The notes beneath the pieces are model-generated. The model worked only from the letters and a program-made list of their open reading frames with translations. It was not told where the DNA came from and ran no database searches. A program made the translations under genes and the position numbers. From Paenibacillus marchantiophytorum (lineage in GTDB: Bacteria; Bacillota; Bacilli; Paenibacillales; NBRC-103111): a DNA stretch of 64,000 bases. Below are positions 9,055 through 18,609 of this stretch, piece after piece (within the stretch, counting starts at the first letter, position 1; each line of letters starts with the position of its first letter). Location of the stretch: NCBI RefSeq assembly GCF_014640555.1, contig NZ_BMHE01000015.1, positions 62,001 through 126,000 of the forward strand. The letters are read 5' to 3'.

Positions 9055-9562
9055 AAATCGTTCGATGATGTTAGGTATCGGGATTGGGATTATTATGGGT
9101 GCCTTGCTTTTGCAAATGATGTCCGTTCGAACGAGCGCGCCTGGTCAGACAAACTTGGCTTTGGACGAGTTGGATCCGCAGAAGTTAAAGGATGAATCCG
9201 CGAAATATTATCAAGTGTTTGATAAAAACATAAAAGTATATACCCAAGCCGAGCTGGATACCCTTGTACAGACGAAGGTGAAAGAAGAAAGCGATAAGTT
9301 AGCCGCGGCTAAACCCAAGGATCAACCTAAAGCTACGTCACCTGAAGGAAGCCAGAAAATAATTCTATATGTACAACCTAATCTCGATGCTACCGCAGTT
9401 GCTGATTTGTTAATGAAATCGGGCATTATTGCGGATCGTAAAGCCTTCACGACGGAGCTTGAGAAGCAAGGCGGAAACACGAAGATTCAAGTAGGTTTTC
9501 ATTCCTTTGAAGGTGTTTTGGACGTGCAGAAAATCGTTGCGAATTTACTTGCAGCTCAATAG
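9047..9562 (+). CDS. MltG/YceG-like single-pass membrane protein
   Basis: This 171-residue protein has an N-terminal membrane helix (about 7-24), a polar spacer, and a C-terminal region of about 65 residues. The pattern IILYVQPNLDATAVADLLMKSGIIADRKAF resembles the subdomain of endolytic transglycosylase MltG that precedes the catalytic domain. The catalytic domain itself is absent, so a binding or regulatory role is more likely than cleavage. The start is GTG 9047 inside the end of the previous gene (8-nt overlap) with AGGAGG at 9032-9037. It is the last gene before the rpsB promoter. Confidence 0.65.
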   Translation: MLKNRSMMLGIGIGIIMGALLLQMMSVRTSAPGQTNLALDELDPQKLKDESAKYYQVFDKNIKVYTQAELDTLVQTKVKEESDKLAAAKPKDQPKATSPEGSQKIILYVQPNLDATAVADLLMKSGIIADRKAFTTELEKQGGNTKIQVGFHSFEGVLDVQKIVANLLAAQ

Positions 9563-9572
9563 TTTAACTTAC

Positions 9573-9606
9573 AAATGGATCTTTCTTATGGAGGTCTTTT
9601 TTGTTC
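9573..9606 (+). terminator. Weak terminator candidate at the end of the fla/che operon
   Basis: AAATGGATC and GGTCTTTTTT can pair through several wobble or mismatched positions and are followed by a T-run. It lies 10 nt after the last gene of the operon and before the rpsB promoter. The stem is poor, so this is tentative. Confidence 0.4.
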
Positions 9607-9661
9607 GTTTAGTCCCTGAGACTCTTTATTTACAGTATCCAAAAACGCTGTCGACAAAAGG

Positions 9662-9690
9662 TTGCATAGGGATTTGAGTTGTGGTATATT
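9662..9690 (+). promoter_or_regulatory. Probable SigA promoter for rpsB
   Basis: TTGCAT at 9662-9667 and TATATT at 9685-9690 are separated by 17 nt. This would start transcription near 9697 and leave a leader of about 115 nt before the rpsB ATG. Confidence 0.65.
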
Positions 9691-9710
9691 TATTCTCGGT
9701 GTTAAAAACT

Positions 9711-9780
9711 CACGCCCGTCAATTTGCATAATGGTGCTTACTTTGGTAAGTTTTATGCAAAGATGCGATAGGCGGCGGAT
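9711..9780 (+). promoter_or_regulatory. Structured leader upstream of rpsB
   Basis: TTGCATAA (9724-9731) pairs with TTATGCAA (9753-9760). Inside it CTTAC (9737-9741) pairs with GTAAG (9746-9750). Outside, CGCC (9713-9716) can pair with GGCG (9771-9774). This nested stem sits in the untranslated leader of ribosomal protein S2 and is a candidate autoregulatory site. No specific known family is claimed. Confidence 0.5.
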
Positions 9781-9813
9781 ACCAAATAAACCATTTTAGA
9801 GGAGGGATTGGGG

Positions 9814-10512
9814 ATGGCAGTTATCTCCATGAAACAGCTTTTAGAAGCTGGCGTACATTTCGGTCACCAAACACGTCGTTGGAATCCGAAAATGGACAAG
9901 TACATCTTTACAGAAAGAAACGGTATTTACATTATCGATCTACAAAAAACGGTTAAAAAAGTTGAAGAAGCTTACAACTTTGTTAAATCCGTTTCGGAAG
10001 ATAATGGTACAATCCTTTTCGTTGGAACTAAGAAACAAGCACAAGATTCCGTTGCTGAAGAAGCAGAACGTTGTGGCATGTACTTCATCAACCAACGTTG
10101 GTTGGGTGGTACATTAACTAACTTCCAAACAATTCAAAAACGTATCGACCGTTTGAAAACTCTTGAAAGATGGGAAGAGGACGGTACTTTCCAAGTTCTT
10201 CCTAAGAAAGAAGTTATCATCCTTCGCAAAGAAAGAGATCGTCTTGAGAAATTCTTAGGCGGTATCAAGAACATGAAGGGTCTGCCTAGTGCACTTTTCA
10301 TTATCGATCCACGTAAAGAGCGTATTGCTGTTGCAGAAGCTCGCAAATTGGGTATCCCAATCGTTGGTATCGTTGATACAAACTGTGATCCGGACGAAAT
10401 CGACTACGTGATCCCAGGTAACGATGATGCGATTCGTGCGGTTAAATTGTTGACAGCGAAAATTGCTGACGCAGTTATCGAAGCACACCAAGGCGAACAA
10501 ACAACAGCTTAA
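9814..10512 (+). CDS. rpsB: 30S ribosomal protein S2
   Basis: S2 is a 232-residue component of the small subunit, needed with bS1-like contacts at the mRNA entry side. The sequence starts [27 protein letters not shown] and contains the conserved [24 protein letters not shown] and [22 protein letters not shown] segments. The start is ATG 9814, 7 nt after GGAGGG; an in-frame TTG at 9808 is too close to that site. Codon use is strongly biased, as expected for a highly expressed gene. It is followed by a terminator-like hairpin and tsf. Confidence 0.98.
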   Translation: MAVISMKQLLEAGVHFGHQTRRWNPKMDKYIFTERNGIYIIDLQKTVKKVEEAYNFVKSVSEDNGTILFVGTKKQAQDSVAEEAERCGMYFINQRWLGGTLTNFQTIQKRIDRLKTLERWEEDGTFQVLPKKEVIILRKERDRLEKFLGGIKNMKGLPSALFIIDPRKERIAVAEARKLGIPIVGIVDTNCDPDEIDYVIPGNDDAIRAVKLLTAKIADAVIEAHQGEQTTA

Positions 10513-10526
10513 TCTATAGGCACGTG

Positions 10527-10572
10527 AAAAGGGTGGTTGGAAGGTGTAACAGCCTGTCACCACCCTTTTTTT
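10527..10572 (+). terminator. Intrinsic terminator or attenuator between rpsB and tsf
   Basis: AAAAGGGTGGT (10527-10537) pairs with ACCACCCTTTT (10559-10569) and runs into seven or more T residues. It probably lowers tsf transcription relative to rpsB by partial termination. Confidence 0.85.
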
Positions 10573-10631
10573 AAAGAAGAATTCATGGTATGTTACATAT
10601 TATACTAACAAACAACGGGAGGTTTCTTTCA

Positions 10632-11282
10632 ATGGCAGTTACAGCAGCACAAGTGAAAGAATTACGTGAAAAAACAGGCGCAGGTATGTTGGATTGCAAG
10701 AAAGCCCTTGAAGAAGCAAACGGTGATATCACGAAAGCCGGCGAATTGCTTCGTGAAAAAGGTCTTTCCGCGGCAGCTAACAAAGCTGGACGTATCGCTA
10801 CAGAAGGAGCAGTAGAGTCTTACATCCACGCTGGCGGTAAAGTAGGCGTTCTTGTTGAGATCAACTGTGAAACTGACTTTGTTGGTAAAACAGATCAATT
10901 CAGAACGTTCTGTAAAGACATCGCGATGCACATCGCAGCAGCGAACCCAACTTATGTACGACGTGAAGAAGTACCAACAGAAGCTTTGGAAAAAGAAAAA
11001 GAAATTCTTCGCAACCAAGCTTTAAATGAAGGCAAGCCTGAGAAAATCATTGACAAAATGGTTGAAGGCCGTATCGGCAAATACTACGAAGAGTTCTGTT
11101 TGATGGAACAACAATTCGTTAAAGATCCAGACAAAACGATCGACCAATTGTTGAATGAGAAAATCGCAGCTATCGGTGAGAATATCTCCATTCGTCGTTT
11201 CGTACGTTTCGGTCTTGGTGAAGGTCTAGAGAAAAAACAAGAGAACTTTGCGGAAGAAGTTATGTCCCAAGTTAACCTATAA
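10632..11282 (+). CDS. tsf: Elongation factor Ts
   Basis: EF-Ts is the nucleotide exchange factor that reloads EF-Tu with GTP. The 216-residue protein opens [28 protein letters not shown], contains the TDFVG motif in [14 protein letters not shown] and ends after a coiled-coil-like helical region. It is shorter than the roughly 290-residue B. subtilis protein and closer to the short form seen in some other lineages. The start is ATG 10632 after GGGAGG at 10618-10622; an in-frame ATG at 10590 has no ribosome site. Confidence 0.97.
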   Translation: MAVTAAQVKELREKTGAGMLDCKKALEEANGDITKAGELLREKGLSAAANKAGRIATEGAVESYIHAGGKVGVLVEINCETDFVGKTDQFRTFCKDIAMHIAAANPTYVRREEVPTEALEKEKEILRNQALNEGKPEKIIDKMVEGRIGKYYEEFCLMEQQFVKDPDKTIDQLLNEKIAAIGENISIRRFVRFGLGEGLEKKQENFAEEVMSQVNL

Positions 11283-11290
11283 TAGCTTTC

Positions 11291-11325
11291 AAAAAAGTTG
11301 GAACACTCGGTGTTCCTTCTTTTTT
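11291..11325 (+). terminator. Intrinsic terminator after tsf
   Basis: GGAACAC (11300-11306) pairs with GTGTTCC (11310-11316) around a 3-nt loop. The flanking A-run and T-run can extend the stem, so it could act in both directions. Confidence 0.85.
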
Positions 11326-11327
11326 AG

Positions 11328-12098
<771 letters not shown>

Positions 12099-12100
12099 CC

Positions 12101-12655
12101 ATGCCACAAGCAGTGAAACAAAATGCGGAAGATCGAATGGACAAAGCGATTGGTTCTTTGAAAAGAGACTTGACTTCGCTTCGTGCTGGTCGTGCGACCC
12201 CATCTTTATTAGATCGTATTCAAGTTGAATATTATGGTGCAATGACACCTGTTAATCAACTTGCTAATTTGACTACACCGGATTCACGTACTTTACTCAT
12301 TCAACCATGGGACAAAAGTTCAATGTCATCGATTGAAAAAGCAATCATGAAGTCTGATATAGGATTAACTCCGTCCAATGACGGGACGATTATTCGTATT
12401 GTCATTCCGGCTTTAACGGAAGAGCGTCGTGCTGATCTCGTGAAAATGACGAAGAAGTTCGGCGAAGAAGCGAAGATTGCTATTCGTAACATTCGCCGCG
12501 ATGCGAACGATGAAATTAAGAAACTTGAAAAAGCTGGGATTTCTGAAGATGAGTCCCGCAAACATCAAGAAGATATCCAGAAATTTACGGATAAATTCGT
12601 GGCTGAAGTTGAGAAAGTTTTGGCTGCTAAAGAAAAAGAAATCATGGAAGTATAA
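12101..12655 (+). CDS. frr: Ribosome recycling factor
   Basis: RRF splits post-termination ribosomes with EF-G and releases mRNA. The 184-residue protein has the conserved [29 protein letters not shown], the [17 protein letters not shown] stretch and a long C-terminal helix ending in [13 protein letters not shown]. The gap to pyrH is 2 nt, consistent with coupling. A GC-rich terminator follows. Confidence 0.98.
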   Translation: MPQAVKQNAEDRMDKAIGSLKRDLTSLRAGRATPSLLDRIQVEYYGAMTPVNQLANLTTPDSRTLLIQPWDKSSMSSIEKAIMKSDIGLTPSNDGTIIRIVIPALTEERRADLVKMTKKFGEEAKIAIRNIRRDANDEIKKLEKAGISEDESRKHQEDIQKFTDKFVAEVEKVLAAKEKEIMEV

Positions 12656-12664
12656 GATAGATAT

Positions 12665-12691
12665 GCCCCCGGGTATTCGCTGGGGGTTTTT
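12665..12691 (+). terminator. Intrinsic terminator after frr
   Basis: CCCCC (12666-12670) pairs with GGGGG (12682-12686), followed by TTTTT. It lies 10 nt after the frr stop and just before the uppS ribosome site. Confidence 0.8.
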
Positions 12692-12719
12692 CATCTTTCC
12701 CTAGTTGGGAGGAACAACA

Positions 12720-13493
12720 GTGGTGTTCAAGCTAGTTAAGGAATGGTTAGGAAGAAGTAAACCAGTTAAGGCCGAATTACAAGACATCGAATTAGACAAA
12801 GTACCTGCACATGTCGCTATTATTATGGATGGCAACGGAAGGTGGGCCAAACAAAGAGGGTTGCCTCGCGTAGCTGGTCACCATTCAGGTATGAAAAATG
12901 TGAAGAAAATTACGATGGCTGCAAATCAAATTGGTGTCAAAGTGTTGACGATGTATGCTTTTTCGACCGAAAATTGGAAGAGGCCTAAGGAAGAAGTGGA
13001 TTTCTTAATGAAGCTTCCTCAAGAGTTTTTCCCTTTGGAAATTGAAGAGTTGATCGAAAATAATGTCCGCATTCGAATGACAGGATGGCGCGAAGGTTTG
13101 CCTGAATACACGCTGAAAGCGATTGAAGGTGCAATCGAACGGACAAAGGATAACACAGGACTCATATTGAATTTTGCCTTGAATTATGGCGGGCGTAAAG
13201 AAATGATTGCTGGTGTTCAAGAAATGATTCGTGATGTTCATAGCGGTAAATTACAAGTTGAGGAATTGGATGAGAACCGGTTTTCTTCCTATATGCTTAC
13301 TTCCGATTTGCCAGATCCGGATTTATTAATTCGCACTAGCGGTGAATTGAGACTCAGTAATTTTTTACTTTGGCAGATAGCCTACTCGGAGCTTTGGTTT
13401 ACGGAGGCTTACTGGCCGGAATTCACGGAATCGTTATTCTTACAAGCCATTGCGGAATACCAGCGCCGCGGAAGAAGATATGGGGGCGTTTAG
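12720..13493 (+). CDS. uppS: Isoprenyl transferase (undecaprenyl diphosphate synthase)
   Basis: UppS adds isopentenyl units in cis to farnesyl diphosphate, giving the C55 carrier for peptidoglycan and teichoic acid synthesis. The 257-residue protein contains the catalytic region HVAIIMDGNGRWAKQRGLPR, the TMYAFSTENWKRP motif and RTSGELRLSNFLLWQIAYSE near the C-terminus. I chose GTG 12720, 7 nt after GGGAGG at 12707-12712; GTG 12723 is equally possible, while TTG 12705 overlaps the ribosome site. cdsA and dxr follow in the usual order. Confidence 0.96.
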   Translation: MVFKLVKEWLGRSKPVKAELQDIELDKVPAHVAIIMDGNGRWAKQRGLPRVAGHHSGMKNVKKITMAANQIGVKVLTMYAFSTENWKRPKEEVDFLMKLPQEFFPLEIEELIENNVRIRMTGWREGLPEYTLKAIEGAIERTKDNTGLILNFALNYGGRKEMIAGVQEMIRDVHSGKLQVEELDENRFSSYMLTSDLPDPDLLIRTSGELRLSNFLLWQIAYSELWFTEAYWPEFTESLFLQAIAEYQRRGRRYGGV

Positions 13494-13576
13494 TCTACAG
13501 CTCCTCTCTTTCTACGTTAGTAGGGAAGCGTAACCTGGCTTAACGATTGAAAGTTGTTCATCTAGGGGGATTCAAC

Positions 13577-14371
13577 TTGAAGCAGAGAATTGTCACAGGA
13601 GTCATCGCTGGCTTCTTATTTATCACTCTATTAGTTTTGGGTGGTTATTGGTATGCAGGTTTAATCGTATTGGTATCCATTTTGGGATATCGCGAGTACT
13701 TGCAAATGAATGGCTATTCTAAATTTAAATTAACAAGCGCAGTGGGACTAATTGCACTCTTATACATAACGATTCCCTGGGATTGGGTGGGTATCTCAAT
13801 ACCTCTCACTTCGACTGCCGTTATATGGCTTCTCATGTTTTTACTGCTTTTCATAACGGTAGCGACCAAAAACAAAATTACGATTGATCAGGTTTCGGTT
13901 ATGTTGCTTGGTGTTGTCTATATTGGTTTTGGCTTTTATTATATGATTTCTTCACGGCTTGCTGAACATGGCTTGTTTTGGACGATCCTTGTCTTTGTTT
14001 GTATCTGGGCATCGGATTCAGGCGCTTATTTTGTAGGCTCTAAGCTTGGGAAAAATCTCCTTTGGCCACAAATTAGTCCGAAAAAATCAGTTGAAGGGGC
14101 AGTCGGCGGGGTTGTGATCTCGATGATTATCGCCCTGGTATTTGCTTGGTACGCGCCAGATTTACTCGGCTATGGACGAGCTCTGTTTCTTGGGCTAGTC
14201 ATTGCTGTTGTGGGACAAGTCGGCGATTTGATTCAATCTGCCTATAAGCGAGTGAAAGGTATTAAAGATACAGGAACATTACTCCCCGGTCATGGTGGTG
14301 TACTCGATCGAATGGATAGCTGGTTAATCGTATTCCCATTTATTCATTTGCTTGGAATGATTCCTCACTAA
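13577..14371 (+). CDS. cdsA: Phosphatidate cytidylyltransferase
   Basis: CdsA makes CDP-diacylglycerol from phosphatidate and CTP in the membrane, the branch point of phospholipid synthesis. The 264-residue protein is highly hydrophobic with about seven or eight predicted membrane helices and carries the family signature near the C-terminus (DLIQSAYKRVKGIKDTGTLLPGHGGVLDRMDS). I chose TTG 13577 because AGGGGGA at 13564-13570 is about 6 nt away. The pgsA gene that uses its product lies in the same window. Confidence 0.95.
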   Translation: MKQRIVTGVIAGFLFITLLVLGGYWYAGLIVLVSILGYREYLQMNGYSKFKLTSAVGLIALLYITIPWDWVGISIPLTSTAVIWLLMFLLLFITVATKNKITIDQVSVMLLGVVYIGFGFYYMISSRLAEHGLFWTILVFVCIWASDSGAYFVGSKLGKNLLWPQISPKKSVEGAVGGVVISMIIALVFAWYAPDLLGYGRALFLGLVIAVVGQVGDLIQSAYKRVKGIKDTGTLLPGHGGVLDRMDSWLIVFPFIHLLGMIPH

Positions 14372-14395
14372 TTGTCAGCTACGAGGTGGAAATTG

Positions 14396-15541
14396 ATGAA
14401 ACGGATTGCCATTTTGGGATCAACGGGGTCCATTGGGACTCAAACGCTGGACATTGTTGCACACGCGCCAGAGAAATTTCAAGTGGAAGCCCTAGCAGGC
14501 GGATATAACAGTCAATTATTAATCGAACAGATTAAAGCTTTTCAGCCTAAGATCGTTTCCGTGGCAACCAAAGAATTGGCGGATGAAGTTTCGAAGCAAA
14601 TAACATCCACGACCAAGGTTTTATACGGAGAAGAAGGTTTAATGGAAGTTGCTGCTTCAAGCGAGGCAGATCTTGTTGTGACAGCCATGGTAGGGAGTCA
14701 GGGTTTGAAGCCCACGATGGCTGCCATCGAGGCAGGCAAGCATATTGGTTTAGCTAACAAAGAGACACTGGTGAGCGCTGGGCACATTGTGACGGATGCT
14801 GCTCGCAGGAAAGGTGTTAGCTTGCTCCCTATCGATAGTGAGCATTCCGCCATATTTCAATGTTTGAATGGTGAGAATCGTTCACAAATTGCCAAGATTA
14901 CACTGACAGCTTCTGGAGGTTCATTTCGTGATCGCTCGCGAGCTGAATTAGAGGGAGTAACAGTTGAGCAAGCTTTGCAGCATCCCAATTGGTCCATGGG
15001 CGCCAAGATTACGATTGATTCTGCGACTATGGTGAACAAAGGACTTGAAGTCATCGAGGCCCATTGGTTGTTCAATCTTCGCTATGATCAAATCGATGTA
15101 CTCATTCACCCAGAGAGCGTCATTCATTCCTACGTTGAATTCGAAGACAATAGTGTCATTGCGCAACTAGGCAATCCGGATATGCGGGTGCCGATTCAAT
15201 ATGCGTTAACGTATCCTGATCGTTATCCAACACCGACTAAGCGATTGGATTTAGCGGCAATCGGCAAGTTACATTTTCGTGAAATGGATTTCAATCGTTT
15301 TCCATGTCTCAAGATGGCTTTCGAGAGCGGTATTCAGGGTGGAACAACACCGACAGTCTATAATGCAGCGAATGAAGTTGCAGTTGCACGTTTTCTCAAA
15401 GGTGAAATTGCTTTCTTGCAAATTGAACATATTATTGAATCTGTTTTATTAAAGCATGAGTCGATTTCAAATCCACCTCTTGAAGTTATTCATGAGCAGG
15501 ATTTGTGGGCGAGAGCCTTCGCGACAAATGTCCAATTCTAA
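14396..15541 (+). CDS. dxr: 1-deoxy-D-xylulose-5-phosphate reductoisomerase
   Basis: Dxr converts DXP to 2-C-methyl-D-erythritol 4-phosphate, the committed step of the MEP isoprenoid pathway that feeds UppS upstream. The 381-residue protein has the NADPH-binding start [21 protein letters not shown], the metal/substrate region [15 protein letters not shown] and the GGSFRD and [27 protein letters not shown] segments. The start is ATG 14396 with GAGGTGG 6 nt upstream; an earlier in-frame TTG has no ribosome site. Confidence 0.97.
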   Translation: MKRIAILGSTGSIGTQTLDIVAHAPEKFQVEALAGGYNSQLLIEQIKAFQPKIVSVATKELADEVSKQITSTTKVLYGEEGLMEVAASSEADLVVTAMVGSQGLKPTMAAIEAGKHIGLANKETLVSAGHIVTDAARRKGVSLLPIDSEHSAIFQCLNGENRSQIAKITLTASGGSFRDRSRAELEGVTVEQALQHPNWSMGAKITIDSATMVNKGLEVIEAHWLFNLRYDQIDVLIHPESVIHSYVEFEDNSVIAQLGNPDMRVPIQYALTYPDRYPTPTKRLDLAAIGKLHFREMDFNRFPCLKMAFESGIQGGTTPTVYNAANEVAVARFLKGEIAFLQIEHIIESVLLKHESISNPPLEVIHEQDLWARAFATNVQF

Positions 15542-15548
15542 GATGAGC

Positions 15549-15588
15549 AAGGGAGCTACAGTCAGAGCGTTTGGCTCGGCTCTTTTTT
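15549..15588 (+). terminator. Probable intrinsic terminator after dxr
   Basis: AAGGGAGC (15549-15556) can pair with GCTCTTTT near 15579-15586 using two wobble pairs, followed by a T-run. The stem is weaker than other terminators in the window. Confidence 0.55.
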
Positions 15589-15810
15589 TAATCAGCGGCT
15601 AGCATGCTTTAGGGAGTAAAGTCTAATTCAATCTTCTTATTCGTATACTGTGCTAAACGGGCATAGCTTGTATTCAGCGGTTCAATAATGGTAATCTAAG
15701 AACATGCTGTCGACGAATGGATGCTTAAAAGGCAGGTTTCCAACGAAAACGATATGGTTTTCCATACATAGGATAGTTTTCTGGAGAAAACTTGAAGGAG
15801 GAATTACGAC
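15589..15810 (+). promoter_or_regulatory. rseP upstream region with hexamer-based hairpins
   Basis: GAAAAC (15745-15750) and GTTTTC (15757-15762) form one hairpin, while GTTTTC (15776-15781) and GAAAAC (15786-15791) form a second that ends 3 nt before the AAGGAGG ribosome site at 15795-15801. The same hexamer and complement can pair in other combinations. A possible but weak promoter is TTGTAT (15668-15673) with TAATCT (15692-15697), 18 nt apart. No gene is seen here. Confidence 0.4.
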
Positions 15811-17070
15811 TTGTCAACCATAGAAGTGGGATTGAAGGTTATTTTGTTGTTTTTCGTTCTGGTAACGATTCATGAATGGGGTCATTTTTACTTTGCCAAA
15901 CGTGCAGGGATCTTAGTTAGAGAATTTGCCATTGGTTTTGGGCCCAAGATTTTCTCATATAAAAAAGGGGAAACACGCTATACGCTGCGTATTCTGCCAA
16001 TTGGCGGATTTGTGCGGATGGCGGGTGAAGATCCGGAAATTGTTCAGGTAAATCCTGGGCAAACGGTTGCGATTAAATTAAACAAACAAAATCAAGTGAC
16101 GTCTCTGTATCTGGACCAACTGGACCGTCGTTCCAATGTTATTATTGGTGTGGTGGAACAGATTGATCTGGAGAGGGCGCTTCAAGTCTCGCTGGATGTG
16201 GATGGAGAGAAAGTCACTTATCCGATGGATCCGCAAGCCATGATGGTCACGAAGGGAACAGAAACCCAAATTGCCCCATACGACAGGCAGTTCGGCTCCA
16301 AAACAGTGGGGCAAAGAGCTTTGGCGATCGTAATGGGACCCGTTATGAACTTTATTTTGGCGATCGTTTTGTTTTTTATCGTGGTTGTGATATCTGGTGT
16401 GTTTACGAATGTAAAACTGGATTCCGTGCTTGCGGGTAAAGCTGGAGAAAAAGCCGGTTTGCACAAAGGTGATGTCATCATCTCCATTGATAATCAACCG
16501 ATTGGTACGGATCGCGAGAAGCTGGTAACATCGATTCAAGCATCAGCGGGGAAGCCGATGACTTGGGTCATCGATCGTGCAGGCAACCCATTAACGGTTC
16601 AAGTTACGCCTGAGATGGATGCAGGTTCCGGTAAGTTAGGTGTTGTCATTTCTGGTGATCGCAGGAGCGCAAGCTTCAGTGAAGTCTTAACAGGCACTTA
16701 CGATCAGGTCGTTGGTACGACAATCGGAATCGTAACAGGGCTGCAAAAGCTCGTCACGCTTCAATTTAAACTCGATGATTTAGGCGGTCCTGTAAGAACC
16801 GCTCAAGTATCTGCCCAATTTGCTCAAATGGGAATAGCGGTTTTCCTCTCTTGGACAGCTACTTTGAGCTTATACCTAGGGATATTTAACCTTCTGCCGA
16901 TTCCAGCCTTGGATGGAAGTCGACTTCTATTTATGGGATTGGAAGCACTGCGCGGCAAGCCACTTGATCCGAATCGGGAAAGCATGGTTCACTTTGTTGG
17001 GTTTGCACTGCTTATGCTGCTGATGGTGGCTGTAACGTATAATGATATTTTGCGCTTGATTAAAGGCTAG
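15811..17070 (+). CDS. rseP: Site-2 intramembrane zinc protease RseP/RasP
   Basis: This protease cuts anti-sigma factors, signal peptides and cell-division proteins within the membrane. The 419-residue protein has the zinc motif HEWGH near residue 20 in the first helix, a PDZ domain at about 205-275 (LAGKAGEKAGLHKGDVIISIDNQP), and the C-terminal NLLPIPALDGSRLL motif supplying the third zinc ligand Asp. Four membrane helices are visible. The start is TTG 15811 with AAGGAGG 9 nt upstream. It stands between dxr and proS, the B. subtilis order. Confidence 0.96.
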   Translation: MSTIEVGLKVILLFFVLVTIHEWGHFYFAKRAGILVREFAIGFGPKIFSYKKGETRYTLRILPIGGFVRMAGEDPEIVQVNPGQTVAIKLNKQNQVTSLYLDQLDRRSNVIIGVVEQIDLERALQVSLDVDGEKVTYPMDPQAMMVTKGTETQIAPYDRQFGSKTVGQRALAIVMGPVMNFILAIVLFFIVVVISGVFTNVKLDSVLAGKAGEKAGLHKGDVIISIDNQPIGTDREKLVTSIQASAGKPMTWVIDRAGNPLTVQVTPEMDAGSGKLGVVISGDRRSASFSEVLTGTYDQVVGTTIGIVTGLQKLVTLQFKLDDLGGPVRTAQVSAQFAQMGIAVFLSWTATLSLYLGIFNLLPIPALDGSRLLFMGLEALRGKPLDPNRESMVHFVGFALLMLLMVAVTYNDILRLIKG

Positions 17071-17092
17071 TTCTAATGATCTGGGAGGGTTT

Positions 17093-18541
17093 ATGTCAAA
17101 CGATAAGCAGTTTGTAAAAGAGATTACACCACAAGGAGAAGATTTCTCCCGTTGGTATATAGATGTAATTAAGAAAGCTGATTTAATGAGTTATTCTCCT
17201 GTACGGGGCTGTATCGTATTTAAACCGGATGGTTATGAAATTTGGGAAAACATCCAACGCGAGCTGGACAGCAAATTTAAAGAAACCGGGCATCGCAATG
17301 CGTACTTCCCACTATTCATTCCAGAGAGCTTTTTCCAAAAGGAAAAAGAGCACGTCGAAGGTTTTAATCCTGAACTTCCTTGGGTGACAGAAGCAGGTGG
17401 CGAGAAACTGGAAGAACGTTTGGCAATTCGTCCGACCTCGGAAACAATGATTGGCCATATGTATTCGGAGTGGATCAACTCCTACCGTGATCTGCCTCTT
17501 TTGATCAACCAATGGGCGAATGTCGTTCGTTGGGAGAAGCGTACATTGCCGTTCCTGCGCACAACAGAATTCTTGTGGCAAGAAGGCCATACCGCACATG
17601 AAGATGAGCAGGATGCGCGCCGGGAAACGATGCAGATGCTTGAAGTTTACCGTCAGTTCGCGGAAGATTTCTTAGCGATACCTGTTATCGTTGGGCAAAA
17701 AACGCCTTCCGAGAAATTTGCTGGTGCTATAGATACATTCTCCATCGAAGCGATGATGAAAGACGGCAAAGCGGTACAAGCCGGAACTTCCCATTACCTT
17801 GGAACGAATTTTGCTGTTGCTTTTGATATTAAATTTTTGGATCGTGAGAATCAGCACCAGTTTGCACATACAACTTCATGGGGTGTGAGCACTCGTTTGA
17901 TTGGTGCGCTGATTATGGTTCATGGTGATGATCGTGGTTTGGTACTGCCTCCTAAAGTAGCCCCTACCCAAGTCATTATGATTCCGATCGGGCCTCCCAA
18001 AACGAGAGAGCAAGTCATCGGCCGCGTGGATGAGCTGTTCGCTGAACTGAAGAAAGCCGGCGTTCGTGTCAAAGTAGATGATCGTGCTGACCAAAGTCCG
18101 GGATGGAAATTCAATGAATATGAAATGCGCGGCGTACCGATTCGGGTTGAATTAGGACCTCGTGATATGGAAAATGGTCAAGTTGTGCTTGTATCCCGCG
18201 TTAGCGGCGAGAAGAAAACGGTACAGCAAGCTGACTTCGTGCAAGAGGTGCAAAATTTACTTGCTGAGATTCATCAGCAGATGTATGATAAAGCCAAGCA
18301 GTTCCGCGATGAGCATTATATTGCTGTCGATTCGATCGAGGAGTTCAAGAGCTTCCTAGAAACGAAACGCGGGTTTGCCTTAGCAGGTTGGTGTGGTTCA
18401 ACAGCATGTGAAGAGCATGTCAAGCAAGAAACGGGTGCAACAAGCCGTAATATCCCTTTCACACCTTCAGAAACGAAATCAACGTGTCTGGTTTGCGGCG
18501 AAGCTGCTAAACATACGGTCGTATTTGGCCGAAGCTATTAA
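17093..18541 (+). CDS. proS: Prolyl-tRNA synthetase, short archaeal/eukaryotic-type
   Basis: ProRS attaches proline to tRNA-Pro. The 482-residue protein starts FVKEITPQGEDFSRWYIDVIKKADLMSYSPVRGC and has class II motif 2 (RTTEFLWQEGHTAHE) and motif 3 (LIMVHGDDRGLVLPPKVAP). No editing (INS) domain of about 180 residues interrupts motifs 2 and 3. The C-terminal zinc-like extension has CGSTACEEH and CLVCGE and ends in a terminal Tyr. These traits mark the archaeal/eukaryotic group, not the roughly 565-residue form at this locus in B. subtilis. GGGAGGG precedes the ATG. Confidence 0.95.
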   Translation: MSNDKQFVKEITPQGEDFSRWYIDVIKKADLMSYSPVRGCIVFKPDGYEIWENIQRELDSKFKETGHRNAYFPLFIPESFFQKEKEHVEGFNPELPWVTEAGGEKLEERLAIRPTSETMIGHMYSEWINSYRDLPLLINQWANVVRWEKRTLPFLRTTEFLWQEGHTAHEDEQDARRETMQMLEVYRQFAEDFLAIPVIVGQKTPSEKFAGAIDTFSIEAMMKDGKAVQAGTSHYLGTNFAVAFDIKFLDRENQHQFAHTTSWGVSTRLIGALIMVHGDDRGLVLPPKVAPTQVIMIPIGPPKTREQVIGRVDELFAELKKAGVRVKVDDRADQSPGWKFNEYEMRGVPIRVELGPRDMENGQVVLVSRVSGEKKTVQQADFVQEVQNLLAEIHQQMYDKAKQFRDEHYIAVDSIEEFKSFLETKRGFALAGWCGSTACEEHVKQETGATSRNIPFTPSETKSTCLVCGEAAKHTVVFGRSY

Positions 18542-18551
18542 TTACAATCCT

Positions 18552-18590
18552 AAGGGCAAATGGAGGCAACAATTCCATTGCCCTTCGTAT
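18552..18590 (+). terminator. Hairpin between proS and polC
   Basis: AAGGGCAAATGGA (18552-18564) pairs with TCCATTGCCCTT (18574-18585) with one bulged A. The following TCGTATTTTT is only partly T-rich and runs straight into the polC ribosome site, so termination may be partial. Confidence 0.55.
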
Positions 18591-18609
18591 TTTTATGGGG
18601 AGGCTGTTC

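Noticed and set aside
10590-10631. Upstream ATG start for tsf at 10590 adding 14 residues
   Set aside because: It has no ribosome site, and the added residues are not part of the EF-Ts family N-terminus.
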